DNA from: Ilyomonas sp965199845
GTDB lineage: Bacteria > Bacteroidota > Bacteroidia > Chitinophagales > Chitinophagaceae
Reading direction: 5' to 3'
DNA: 64,000 nt
Assembly (NCBI GenBank): GCA_965199845.1
Contig: CBDATZ010000052.1
Span: 124,001 to 188,000 of the forward strand
Shown in pieces: positions 8,536-16,309 of the stretch. Below the pieces are notes generated by a model. That model did not search any database, was not told the DNA's origin, and saw only the letters and a list, made by a program, of their open reading frames with translations. The stretch's first letter is position 1. The number at the start of each line of letters is the position of its first letter. The translations under genes were made by a program, and so were the position numbers.

Positions 8536-9174
8536 ATGGCAGATTTACACGTGCAGCCTAAGAAACAATCTTCGTGGCTTCCCTGGCTCATCGGAGCTGT
8601 TATTCTTCTCGCTTTATTGGTTTTTTTATTGCGCAGTTGCAATAAAACAGATGCTGTTAGCACTAATACTGATTCAACAGCTACCGGTGGATCGGTGGCT
8701 ACTACTACACCCGCCGGCACTACCACACCTGACTGGTCTGATGTGGACAGGAATGCTCCGGCAGCCAATTACGATGAAATTACAAACAAAGACATCAGCG
8801 TAAGAGGTAATGATAACTATGGCATTTATAGTTTAGGCGAAAACATTCTGTTTGAAACTGATAAAAGCATTATCCGTACAGATGCAGAAAAAAATCTGCA
8901 GCAGCTTGCCGCTTCTATCAAGAAACGTTTTGCCGGCGGCGACTTACGCGTGTATGGCTATACCGATTCAGTTGGCTCGGCAGGCTACAATAAAGAACTG
9001 GCGCAGCAACGTGCTGAAGCCGTGAAAAGCTGGCTGGCTACGAATGCCGGAATCGATGCAGGTAAAATTTCCATCAACGCCATTGGCGAAGGCGCACCTG
9101 TTGCTACCAACACGACCGAAGCAGGGAGACAGCAAAACCGCCGCGTGGAAGTGGTAGCACGAAAAGCAAAATAA
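8536..9174 (+). CDS. Membrane-anchored OmpA-family protein
   Basis: 212 residues. One N-terminal transmembrane helix (SSWLPWLIGAVILLALLVFL), a Thr/Gly-rich linker, then a C-terminal OmpA-like peptidoglycan-binding domain (residues ~105-210) with ENILFETDKSIIRTDAEKNL, LRVYGYTDSVGSAGYNKELA, QQRAEAVKSWL and a final GRQQNRRVEV. The Asp and Arg expected to bind diaminopimelate are present (YTDSVG, NRRVEV). Because there is an anchor and no cleavage site, it probably tethers the inner membrane to the wall. It sits between the lipoprotein and PRC/DUF2382 genes, all on plus. Confidence 0.88.
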   Translation: MADLHVQPKKQSSWLPWLIGAVILLALLVFLLRSCNKTDAVSTNTDSTATGGSVATTTPAGTTTPDWSDVDRNAPAANYDEITNKDISVRGNDNYGIYSLGENILFETDKSIIRTDAEKNLQQLAASIKKRFAGGDLRVYGYTDSVGSAGYNKELAQQRAEAVKSWLATNAGIDAGKISINAIGEGAPVATNTTEAGRQQNRRVEVVARKAK

Positions 9175-9232
9175 AATAACGCATTTTATTACTCATCCGA
9201 AGCTTTATCGCTTCAAACAAAACAGTATAATC

Positions 9233-10141
9233 ATGGCAACAACAGACAATAGCGGCAAGCGCCTGCAAAGACTCAAGCACAGCAATTACGAGATCGCAGA
9301 TGGTGAACCTGATATCCGTGGCTGGGATGTAAAAGACGCAGCCGGTAAAACCATTGGGGAAGTGGACGAACTGATATTTGATGTGCAATCGCTTAAAGTT
9401 CGCTACATGGTGGTCGACCTGGATCATAATGACCTCCATCTTGACAAGCGCGATGTACTGATTCCCATCGGTCTTGGCGAACTGCACAAGAGCGATGATG
9501 ATGTCATATTGCCAGGTGTAACAGCAAAACAATTGGCTGTATTACCCACCTACCAGGATGACAATATTACGTCAGGCGATGAAACGGCTATCCGCAATAC
9601 GTTTGCCGGCATCGGTGCTACGGGATTAGGTGCGGCCGCACTAACGGCTGGCAGCGAGCCCGATTTCTATGCGCATGAGCATTTTGATGAAGGCAACTTG
9701 TCTAAAAACCGCAGAGCGGATACAGGAACAGAAGAGACTACCGCTATTCCTATCATTGAAGAGGAACTGCAGGTAGGAAAGAAAACGGTGCAAACAGGTG
9801 GCGCTTACATTAAATCAAGGATTGTAGAAAAGCCGGTAGAAGAAACCGTTAACCTGCAGGAAGAACGTGTGTTTGTGGAAAGAACACCGGTTAACCGCCC
9901 GGTAGGTTCAACAGACTTCGATTCCTTCAAAGAAGGAACCATCGAACTGAAAGAATATGCCGAAGTGCCTGTTATTTCCAAAGAAGCCCGCGTGGTGGAA
10001 GAAATAACAGTAGGAAAAGAAGTGAGCGAACGGGATGAAACCATTCATGATACGGTGAGAAAAACTGAAGTGGACATTGAAAGCTTGGAAGAACCTAAGC
10101 ATACAACTTCAGCTACCGGTTCGTCGGGCGATTTAGAGTGA
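9233..10141 (+). CDS. PRC-barrel plus DUF2382 stress protein
   Basis: 302 residues with two domains. Residues ~22-95 form a PRC-barrel: DIRGWDVKDAAGKTIGEVDE, LIFDVQSLKVRYMVVDLD, then DVLIPIGLG. Residues ~165-290 are DUF2382: IPIIEEELQVGKKTVQTGGA, YIKSRIVEKPVEETV, ARVVEEITVGKEVSERDETI and HDTVRKTEVDIE. PRC-DUF2382 fusions are common in stress-tolerant bacteria (established for the family); the biochemical role is open. No signal peptide. It ends the stress cluster and is followed by a long perfect hairpin at 10168. Confidence 0.9.
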   Translation: MATTDNSGKRLQRLKHSNYEIADGEPDIRGWDVKDAAGKTIGEVDELIFDVQSLKVRYMVVDLDHNDLHLDKRDVLIPIGLGELHKSDDDVILPGVTAKQLAVLPTYQDDNITSGDETAIRNTFAGIGATGLGAAALTAGSEPDFYAHEHFDEGNLSKNRRADTGTEETTAIPIIEEELQVGKKTVQTGGAYIKSRIVEKPVEETVNLQEERVFVERTPVNRPVGSTDFDSFKEGTIELKEYAEVPVISKEARVVEEITVGKEVSERDETIHDTVRKTEVDIESLEEPKHTTSATGSSGDLE

Positions 10142-10167
10142 TTGTTTCGTGTTTGTGTAATTTGAAT

Positions 10168-10205
10168 AACAGAGAAGGGAAGCCAAATGGCTTCCCTTCT
10201 CTGTT
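10168..10205 (+). terminator. Long perfect hairpin at the end of the stress cluster
   Basis: A 17-bp perfect stem (10168-10184 against 10189-10205) with AAAT loop, starting 27 bp after the last stop. No T-tract follows directly, so it may act as an RNA 3'-end stabiliser or a weak terminator rather than a classical one. Confidence 0.6.
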
Positions 10206-10292
10206 ATCGGTTGGTGGGGACATCAACCGTGGAAGTTCTGAATGATTTGATCACATGTGAGGTGTGTCGATTTTGCCGGACAGAGAAGTTGC

Positions 10293-11126
10293 TTAGGTTT
10301 TGTAAAAATAGTAGTTTTTTTCAAAGTCATTGGGGCATTGATAACCGAGAGATGAGTGCCTTCGTTTTGTGTTGTAATACATCTCTATGTACTCAAAGAT
10401 TTCTGTGTGGGCATCCTGCAGATCGTCGAAAGCACCATCCTGCAACAGTTCTGTTTTGAAACGGCTGAAGCAGGACTCCATAAAGGCATTATCGTAGGGG
10501 TTATCTGACCGGCTCATGCTCTGCAACATCTGCCCCGATGCAATCAGTTCCCGGAACCCGTTGCCTGCATACTGACCGCCGCGATCAGTATGAACCATCA
10601 ATCCTTTTGCATCGCTGCGGCGGCTCATCAGTGCTTTTTTGAAAGCTGTTACCACCAGCGCTTCTTTCATGTGACTGTCTAACTGCCAGCCGGTAATTCT
10701 GCGGGAATACAAATCCATCCAGACTGCCAGGTAAAGAAAGCCGCCACCTGCCAGCGGGATATAAGTGATGTCTCCCACCCAGACTTCACCGGGCTTTTGC
10801 GGCGCCTCTCTTTCCAAAAGCAGGTTGGGGCTAATGGGGTAAGGATGACGGCTGTCAGTTGTACGGGGCACAAAGCTGCGGGGCTGGATCGCTTTCAAGC
10901 CGTGCTCTGTCAGCACTTTACGAACTTTGTACCGGCTTGTCTTTACCTCTGCTGCTTTCAGTTCCGCCACTATCCTGCGCGCACCATAGCGCCTGCGGTG
11001 CTCCTGAAAAATATCAACAATATGCTCTTCCATTTCTTTTTTCTTTTGGTCAGCAAGGCGGCTTCTTTTCTGCTGCTTCCAGTCGTAGTAAGCGCTGCGG
11101 CTTACCTGAAGCACCCGGCATAGCAT
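10293..11126 (-). CDS. IS3-family transposase OrfB (DDE integrase domain)
   Basis: 277 residues from the internal Met, but the frame is open further upstream to about 11213 and reads AHFQPSDLRERYRFIETQ before it, as expected if made as an OrfAB fusion. It has an N-terminal HTH_21-like region (VSRSAYYDWKQQKRSRLADQ, EHIVDIFQEHRRRYGARRI) and an rve integrase core. DDE residues are visible: D in WVGDITYIPLAGGG, D in MVHTDRGGQYA and E in NAFMESCFSRFKTE. It ends with YNTKRRHSSLGYQCPNDFE, the usual IS3 C-terminus. The sequence looks intact, so the element may be active. Confidence 0.93.
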   Translation of the reverse strand: MLCRVLQVSRSAYYDWKQQKRSRLADQKKKEMEEHIVDIFQEHRRRYGARRIVAELKAAEVKTSRYKVRKVLTEHGLKAIQPRSFVPRTTDSRHPYPISPNLLLEREAPQKPGEVWVGDITYIPLAGGGFLYLAVWMDLYSRRITGWQLDSHMKEALVVTAFKKALMSRRSDAKGLMVHTDRGGQYAGNGFRELIASGQMLQSMSRSDNPYDNAFMESCFSRFKTELLQDGAFDDLQDAHTEIFEYIEMYYNTKRRHSSLGYQCPNDFEKNYYFYKT

Positions 11127-11176
11127 CTGTGCCTTGTATTGCCCCGCTTGTGTCTCAATAAACCGGTAGCGCTCCC

Positions 11177-11488
11177 TCAGGTCTGACGGCTGAAAATGAG
11201 CAAGGCTTTTTTTAAAATATCACGCTCCTGCTCCAACTCTTTGATCCGTTTGAGTAAGGAAAGTTGATCTTCACCCGCAGCAGGGCTGTTCTCCTTACCA
11301 ACTGTATTTGGCTGTCCCTGGCTGCTGTTGTGACTGCGGCTTCTCCACCGGTAGATAATGTTCTCACCAATGCCTAAGCTGCGGGCAACCTCGCTCACCG
11401 GGCGACCGTTGCTGATCATTTGTAACACCTCTTCCTTAAACGAAGCATCGTACTTGCGGCGCTTGATACCGCTGCTGTTCTCTTTCAT
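11177..11488 (-). CDS. IS3-family transposase OrfA
   Basis: 103 residues: a basic N-terminus (KRRKYDASFKEEVLQM), a helix-turn-helix (GRPVSEVARSLGIGENIIYRW) and a leucine-zipper tail (LLKRIKELEQERDILKKALL). On the minus strand A7 followed by G lies at 11213-11206, just before the OrfA end, in the KKAL region. This is a standard A6G-type slippery heptamer for programmed -1 frameshifting into orfB, which is open in that frame. Confidence 0.9.
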   Translation of the reverse strand: MKENSSGIKRRKYDASFKEEVLQMISNGRPVSEVARSLGIGENIIYRWRSRSHNSSQGQPNTVGKENSPAAGEDQLSLLKRIKELEQERDILKKALLIFSRQT

Positions 11489-11553
11489 TCCTGTTGCTAA
11501 TTTATAGCAACTTTACTGTCCGGTTTTATTAGACCATCTCAGTAGCGATTAAT

Positions 11554-11990
11554 CTACAGGGCACCTACGACACTATAAGTACAACCGTGACTGTGCAAAA
11601 AGAACATGAGGCTGATGTGATAGATGCCGGTGGGGCTTCCATCACAAAATGATAAGAGGTACCGCTCAGTTTCAGAAGCTGTGCAAAGCCTTTTGGCTGT
11701 TGGGAATTTGGCTGTGCTGCAGTCCTTTGCCTTCTGTCTGGTAGCATACATCGAGCGTGTCGCACGACACATCGATACCGCAATAGAGAATGTTTTTATT
11801 TTTACAATAAGGGAAAAATGGAAGAACAATCTTACTACGCTGTCTACTATCCTAACGCGAGCTCTGAAGGCTCAATGAACTGTCCGGCATTAAGTAAGAG
11901 GAAGGCAGGGATAAGCATGTTGGAGAAGCTTATAAGCTTACGAGTATTGACTATCTTATTCTACCTTCTGTTCTTTCAAATTTCTATGAC
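11554..11990 (-). mobile_element. IS110-family element remnant (left end and 5' part of transposase)
   Basis: Reading the minus strand from about 11990 gives a non-coding leader that aligns base by base with 35390-35589 (shared landmarks GAAAGAACA, AATAAGA, CTTACTT, TGCCGGACAGTTCATTGAGC and GATAGTAGACAGCGTAGTAA). The start of the transposase follows (CGIDVSCDTLDVCYQT-like, PKGFAQLLKL, YHFVMEA), broken by frameshifts. It stops near 11554, next to the IS3 right end, so the IS3 insertion or a deletion removed the rest. Confidence 0.7.
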
Positions 11991-12046
11991 AAGTTACTGG
12001 TAAATCCTGCTTTTGTAAACATAGGAAAAGTATTGCTAAAATACAG

Positions 12047-12216
12047 GCTGACGGAATGTGTCTTCCAGCTTTTGTTTTTCAATTTGGCAACAGTTCCATC
12101 TCGACATTAGAAATTTCGATAAGTGCAAATCGTCAACTTTTAAATATAAATTTGCCTTCAGTTGCCAAGCTGACGGATTCTATTTTCAGTACTTCGACAA
12201 CACTTTTCCGTTAGGT
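12047..12216 (+). repeat. attC-like site upstream of the GNAT gene (weak 5' arm)
   Basis: The right end CCGTTAGGTGC contains GTTAGGT (12210-12216), a perfect GTTRRRY box, four bases before the ATG at 12220. A candidate partner arm GGCTGACGGAATGTGTC lies at 12046-12062 and is roughly complementary to the right arm (GACAACACTTTTCCGTTAGG). At about 168 bp it is long for an attC, and the arms are imperfect. Confidence 0.35.
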
Positions 12217-12219
12217 GCA

Positions 12220-12687
12220 ATGCAACACGTTGAGCTAATGTTACTGTTACCAATTGATATAGACGAAACGCGCAACTTCAAGTTTAGAGACAATTCTGAA
12301 TGCATTCCCATTTTAGAGGTGTATCCAGACTATTATAAAAAGGTTGGTTACCACAAGCCTTGGATTGGCTATTTCGCCACTATTGATGGACAGGAAATAA
12401 TTGGAGCTGGCGGTTATAAAGGAAAGCCGAAGGATGGTAAAGTTGAGATAGCGTATGGGACATTTAAAAGGCACGAAGGTCAGGGAGTAGGTACTGAAAT
12501 TTGCAGGCAACTGGTTTTGTTATCCTTAAAAACAAACCCAGTTATAAGAATAACTGCAAGAACATTTCAGGATAGTTATTCATCCATAGGAATACTTAAA
12601 AAAAATGGATTTGAATGTCTGGGGATTATATACGATGAGGAAGACGGAAACGTTTTAGAATGGGAATTCAAACAGCACAGTATCTAA
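12220..12687 (+). CDS. GNAT-family N-acetyltransferase
   Basis: 155 residues from ATG 12220 (12238 also possible). The GNAT fold is visible: a first strand and helix (VELMLLLPIDIDETRNFKFR), a beta hairpin IGYFATIDGQEIIGAGGY, then strand beta-4 and the acetyl-CoA pyrophosphate loop KVEIAYGTFKRHEGQGVGTE, matching the Q/R-x-x-G-x-G/A motif as R-HEGQGVG. The final part has FQDSYSSIGILKKNGFECLG, the usual 'N..S..ilkK.GF' segment. The substrate cannot be told. The gene starts right after a GTTAGGT box, and its stop codon overlaps ATCTAAC (12682-12688), an RYYYAAC box, an arrangement like an integron cassette. In-frame sequence upstream to 12058 is not GNAT-like and is excluded. Confidence 0.8.
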   Translation: MQHVELMLLLPIDIDETRNFKFRDNSECIPILEVYPDYYKKVGYHKPWIGYFATIDGQEIIGAGGYKGKPKDGKVEIAYGTFKRHEGQGVGTEICRQLVLLSLKTNPVIRITARTFQDSYSSIGILKKNGFECLGIIYDEEDGNVLEWEFKQHSI

Positions 12688-12696
12688 CAAGAGTAT

Positions 12697-14148
12697 TCTA
12701 TGTAAAGCGGTGGGATGGTGTTAATGGTATGTTTAGTAAAGTTATAGCATAAATATATTTAGTACACTTCCTCTTTGGATGATTGATTGTTCTGTGGTCG
12801 AAGAGCACTTCAACAGTTGCTGTTCAATCATTTGAAGAGGAAGTGAAATGTCTTTAGTTATTCAGCTCCGCATCCTATTTGTAGTCCTGCCTTCTTTGAT
12901 ATAAAGAAAGCTGCTACCTGCATCTATCTTAATTTAATAAAGAACAGCTGCGAACTTGCCGTTTGCAGTCAATTCACACCGCTGCTACTCTTGTTTTGCA
13001 GTCTGTTCTCATGTTATGCTTAATATAATGAGCTTGAATACAATTATAAAATTAATTCAATAAGCCTTTTTGATAAGGCACACCTGTAACGACTACCGAT
13101 CTGATGCGGCTCAACAGTTTGTGAGCTACTTTATTGATGGATTTGTTTGGTTCTTTAGCTGCATGCTTGCGATAGTAAGTCTGCAATGCTATATCGCTTC
13201 TCACTGCAACCCATGAAGATTCTGCCAGCAAACTTCTCAGGTAACGATTGCTTCTCTTTGTCAGTCCCAAACACGTCTCCCTTTCACTGCTTTGATGGAT
13301 ACCCGGCACAAGCCCCACGAGCGATGCCAGTTCATCCAATCTTGAGAACCTTCTGAGATCGCCTAACTCAGCCAGTATAGCTGTGGCTGTAATGCCACCA
13401 ATGCCCGGTACGCTCTTCAGCAAATAATAGTCTTTCTTATAATGCTTTCTTGTATAAGCTCTCAGTGCAGTAGAGATGTCCAGCTTCTGGTACCACAAAA
13501 AATGTAGTTGTTTGAGACGACTATGCAAGGCGAGCGATGCAGTTGAGAACTTCCACTCAAGATTATGCAGCCAGTCTTTCATTTGATGACTCCAGTTTGG
13601 ATTATCATATTCCTCCGGCACTTTGATGCCATAGTAAAGCAACTGACCCTTGATATGATTTTTAATCGTTCTCAGTTGTCGGACGAGATGGTTTCTTCTT
13701 CGAAGCAAACTTCTTAGTCCTTCTCTTTCTTCCCTATGCCGATAGAGCGAAGATTATTGTGTTGCAGTTGCTGGCAGAGGTTACGGCAGTCAATCTTATC
13801 TGTTTTCTGCCAGCCTTGTTTACTTGTGCGAGGCACATCAGCCGGGTTAACAACAAGTACCTTCCAGCCCGGTTGCTGCAGCTTTCTTGCTATCCAATAG
13901 CCACAGCATCCGGCTTCATAGCAACAGGTAACTTCATGATCGGAAAAGTGTTTGCTGACATAATCAATCAGACAGTCAGCATCAGAGGGCATGGTGATAG
14001 TCTTGTGATCAAAGAGATCTGTTTTGAAGTGGCAGGTCCAGCTTTTTTTGTGGACGTCCATACCAATAAATAAATTTGGAATGGCGGTAGTTTGCGTATT
14101 CATAGCTCATGAATTTAAGTCACTCTCAAAGTACCGCTTTTACATAGA
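12697..14148 (-). mobile_element. IS110-family (IS1111-type) element with broken transposase
   Basis: Bounded by inverted repeats: TCTATGTAAAGCGGT at 12697-12711 and ACCGCTTTTACATAGA at 14133-14148. The transposase is on minus, with only 30-45 bp before its start but 340 bp of non-coding sequence after its stop (12712-13051). Subterminal inverted repeats and a long 3' non-coding segment fit the IS1111 branch of IS110, where the guide ('bridge') RNA is expected on the 3' side. The element begins 9 bp after the RYYYAAC box at the end of the GNAT gene. Confidence 0.65.
13052..14103 (-). pseudogene. IS110-family transposase, frameshifted
   Basis: Two adjacent ORFs make one protein. Part 1 (13714-14103) has the DEDD RuvC-like start NLFIGMDVHKKSWTCHFKTD and KTDKIDCRNLCQQL. 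Part 2 (13052-13708) has LLRRRNHLVRQLRTIKNHIK, PGIGGITATAILAELGDL (the helix-hairpin-helix of Transposase_20) and SLVGLVPGIHQSSERE with the Ser-containing C-terminal domain. The frame is lost at a run of C on plus at about 13732-13735: part 1 ends GIGKKEKD where the other frame reads EEREGLRSLLRRR. A one-base indel explains it. IS110 transposases are not known to use programmed frameshifts, so I call it inactivated. Confidence 0.85.
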
Positions 14149-14337
14149 TGCTTACCAATAGTTACTGTCATAGAAACCAAATAAATTATAGCCTTTTTTG
14201 TAGTTTTACATCAAGCGAAAGAAGGCACCGGCTCTTTATTTCTGGAGGCTTCTTTTTCGAGCCTGATTTCAAAGGACTCATTGTTTTTCCATAAAGAATA
14301 AATGAGTGCTAATAATTTTCTTTACACGGCTACATAA

Positions 14338-14463
14338 CTGGAGATTCCATATTAGGAGATCACCCAATTCCGCTGGCGTTTGATAAACAGACCACTGATA
14401 ATCAAGTATTTTATTGCTCAAAGATTGGCGGAACAAGATGATCAAGGCTTCCTAAATTTCCAC
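14338..14463 (-). repeat. Dispersed 125-bp palindromic repeat, copy B
   Basis: Opposite orientation to copy A: GGAGATTCCATATTAGGAGA, TCACCCAATTCCGCTG, loop with CAAGTATTTTATTGCTCAAA, then GGCGGAACAAGATGATCAAG and CTTCCTAAATTTCCAC. Lies in an otherwise gene-poor interval. Confidence 0.65.
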
Positions 14464-14896
14464 TAATATGGCTATATCGTGATGTAGAGAAGTTGGAAAA
14501 CTTGGTTTAAAAATCGATTTCAATTTTACTATTTTTTATTATATATTATTGAAACAGGAGTGCCAAATATACTTGCTGCTAACGGCCCCACTTCTGAAGG
14601 CATGAATTAGCATTGTTCTTTACAGATTATTCGTTTTTATTGCTTCTGACAAACACTATTAGACCAGTAAGAAAAACTTCAATTCCAACTCCACAAGAAG
14701 GCTTACTGTATAAATTGCCTTTATATCCTCAATGCCTTTTATTTTATGATGTTTCCAATGCCGGTAAATGCAAATACCAGTGTTGCAATCAGCATCGGTT
14801 TAATTAACTTTTGTTCATTTTTAGTTTAGGGTTTACCATGCCTGATTCGTACAGGCTTACGTTTCCGACTTAAGTTTATAAACCTAAGTCTCGCTT
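14464..14896 (-). other. Gene-poor interval with a possible decayed small secreted protein
   Basis: No intact gene. On minus, ATGAACAAAAG at about 14829 would with one added A read MNKKLIKPMLIATLVFAFTG, a good signal peptide, but the real frame stops after four codons. Further downstream another frame reads GIEVFLTGLIVFVRSNKNE. GTTAGCAGC (minus) at about 14577-14585 resembles the palindrome ends of the attC-like sites. I infer, weakly, a degenerate cassette between the 14897 site and 14577. Confidence 0.25.
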
Positions 14897-15039
14897 GCCG
14901 CCAACGTTACAGGTTTACGTTCGGCGCACGAACTTGTTCGTCACAATTGGTACAAAGCCAAATGAAAATGTTTTGTTGAAGATCAACGTAAATGTTGAAC
15001 TGCCTAATGTCAAGCTTGGACAAATGCTCTTGTTAGCGC
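14897..15039 (-). repeat. attC-like palindrome after the metallo-beta-lactamase gene
   Basis: On minus, GCGCTAAC (15039-15032) lies nine bases after the lactamase stop, and its partner GTTGGCGGC (14905-14897) lies 143 bp away. The ends are complementary with a small bulge. GTTGGCGG recurs at the outer end of the site at 42205-42335. The GTTRRRY match is imperfect (GTTGGCG). Confidence 0.4.
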
Positions 15040-15047
15040 TGTTTTTT

Positions 15048-15995
15048 CTACCCGAGTTTCTTTGCCATCTTTAGAGTGTGCTTCAATGATTTTGTACTTG
15101 TCCAATCGTTGTGGCCTGTAATGATATATTTCGGCTTCTTGCATTTCTCCTGAACATTTTTTATAGTTGCCGCGTATTCTTTTATGTTGGCATCTGATAA
15201 ATTACCGAGACTATTATCTTCAACACTTTTAATTAAACATCCGCCATAAAGTATCTTTTCTTTTTCGAACCAAATAACAATATTGTCTGGAGCGTGACCT
15301 TGCCCGGGGAAATAGGTTTGAAATGAGTATTGCCCGACAGTAAAAACAGTATCGTTGTTAATCAAAAACGCAGCTCTTTTCATGCCTTTTTCCCGGCTAA
15401 GTTCATCAGTTTGCGTAGTAGTATAAGTTTTGATGCCTTGTTGCTTATAGTATTCAAGTCCGCCAGTTCTGTCTTCGTGAAAATGTGTAGCGAGGCACAT
15501 AATCACATTATTGTTATGTTTTATCCTTATACTATCTAACAAAGGTTGAAATTGTGTTGTGTCCCATGGAGAATCAAACATAATGACGCCCTTATTAGTC
15601 AAAAGATACATTCCGTTTGCTGGTATCCGCTTTCCTTTATAATAATTATAAGTTGTATAGACATAAAAATTACCAGTTAAATGAGAAATTTTTAAATTAC
15701 TATATAAAGGTTTCTGTGATTGCGTATCATTGCCTTTATATATAATGATTGCACAGCTCATACAGTGTTTGCTACAAGGTGGATATAAATCCGTGCAGCA
15801 ACTAACAGTATCTGCCTGTGCTTCATAAATAGGGTTGAGTTTTGGCCGGTCAACATGCTTCTTATCAAAGTAGCAATAATTATTATTGATCGTTTGCCAA
15901 AAAAACTCAAAATCATCGTGGTACTTTTTAGTGAAGGTTTGAGCGTTATCATTCCACCATAAAACACAGCATAATAACGGTAATAATTTTTTCAT
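15048..15995 (-). CDS. Subclass B1 metallo-beta-lactamase with an S41-peptidase-like N-terminal extension
   Basis: 315 residues. Residues ~96-298 are a complete B1 metallo-beta-lactamase with all zinc ligands: H171, H173 and D175 in ATHFHEDRTGG, H234 in GHAPDNIVIW, C253 in LYGGCLIKS and H295 in GHNDW. It should hydrolyse beta-lactams, probably carbapenems, in the periplasm (family knowledge). Unusually, residues 1-64 carry a signal peptide and a segment (DDFEFFWQTINNNYCYFDKK, then a PKLNPIYEAQ segment) resembling the start of Bacteroidota S41 peptidases. A Cys-rich joint follows (CCTDLYPPCSKHCMSC). A normal B1 enzyme is about 240-250 residues, so the gene looks like a fusion; a Met at residue 79 could be an old start. 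The 3' end abuts an attC-like palindrome. It is the only resistance-type gene seen. Confidence 0.85.
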   Translation of the reverse strand: MKKLLPLLCCVLWWNDNAQTFTKKYHDDFEFFWQTINNNYCYFDKKHVDRPKLNPIYEAQADTVSCCTDLYPPCSKHCMSCAIIIYKGNDTQSQKPLYSNLKISHLTGNFYVYTTYNYYKGKRIPANGMYLLTNKGVIMFDSPWDTTQFQPLLDSIRIKHNNNVIMCLATHFHEDRTGGLEYYKQQGIKTYTTTQTDELSREKGMKRAAFLINNDTVFTVGQYSFQTYFPGQGHAPDNIVIWFEKEKILYGGCLIKSVEDNSLGNLSDANIKEYAATIKNVQEKCKKPKYIITGHNDWTSTKSLKHTLKMAKKLG

Positions 15996-16309
15996 GACTT
16001 AAAACTTGATTGCCTGAAATGATAGATACTATAAAAGATTGTAATTGAATCAAACAACATACAATCAATAAGTACACTATCAACCTTTTAAAATGATTGC
16101 GATAATGTGATTCAATATTTCCTGATACTTTACAAAAGAATTTAAAATCGGTTTTAAATTCTTTGTTGATAAATTTTCGTTCAATAATTTCATTTTCCAT
16201 TTCATACCTCAACATTTCTCAGTATTTGTTTTTACTTGTTTATACCTACATCATAACTTTTTGAAATACATGATGGGTTTTATTGTTGTTTGATTTATAA
16301 GAATGAATA
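15996..16309 (-). other. Intergenic with a doubtful 88-residue ORF
   Basis: On minus an ORF from 16215 to 15949 overlaps the lactamase start and contains one hydrophobic helix (RLIVYLLIVCCLIQLQSFIV). It could be the broken end of a membrane protein that preceded the lactamase gene, or chance. No promoter called. Confidence 0.25.

Larger units (their letters stand above)
10265..11536 (-). mobile_element. IS3-family insertion sequence, about 1.27 kb
   Basis: Contains orfA and orfB on the minus strand. Near the left end is GCCGGACAGAGAAGTTGCT (10275-10293); the reverse complement of the right end reads ACCGGACAGTAAAGTTGCT (about 11505-11523), so the ends are imperfect inverted repeats. The outer limits given assume the TG..CA termini usual for IS3. 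I could not find a convincing direct repeat flanking these limits. A remnant with the same end sequence and orfA is at 40735-40935. Confidence 0.75.

Noticed and set aside
12058..12219. N-terminal extension of the GNAT gene
   Set aside because: Not GNAT-like, Phe/Cys-rich, and it covers the attC-like palindrome.
15949..16215. 88-residue ORF as a gene of its own
   Set aside because: Overlaps the lactamase start in another frame; one hydrophobic stretch is not enough. Described only as a possible remnant.
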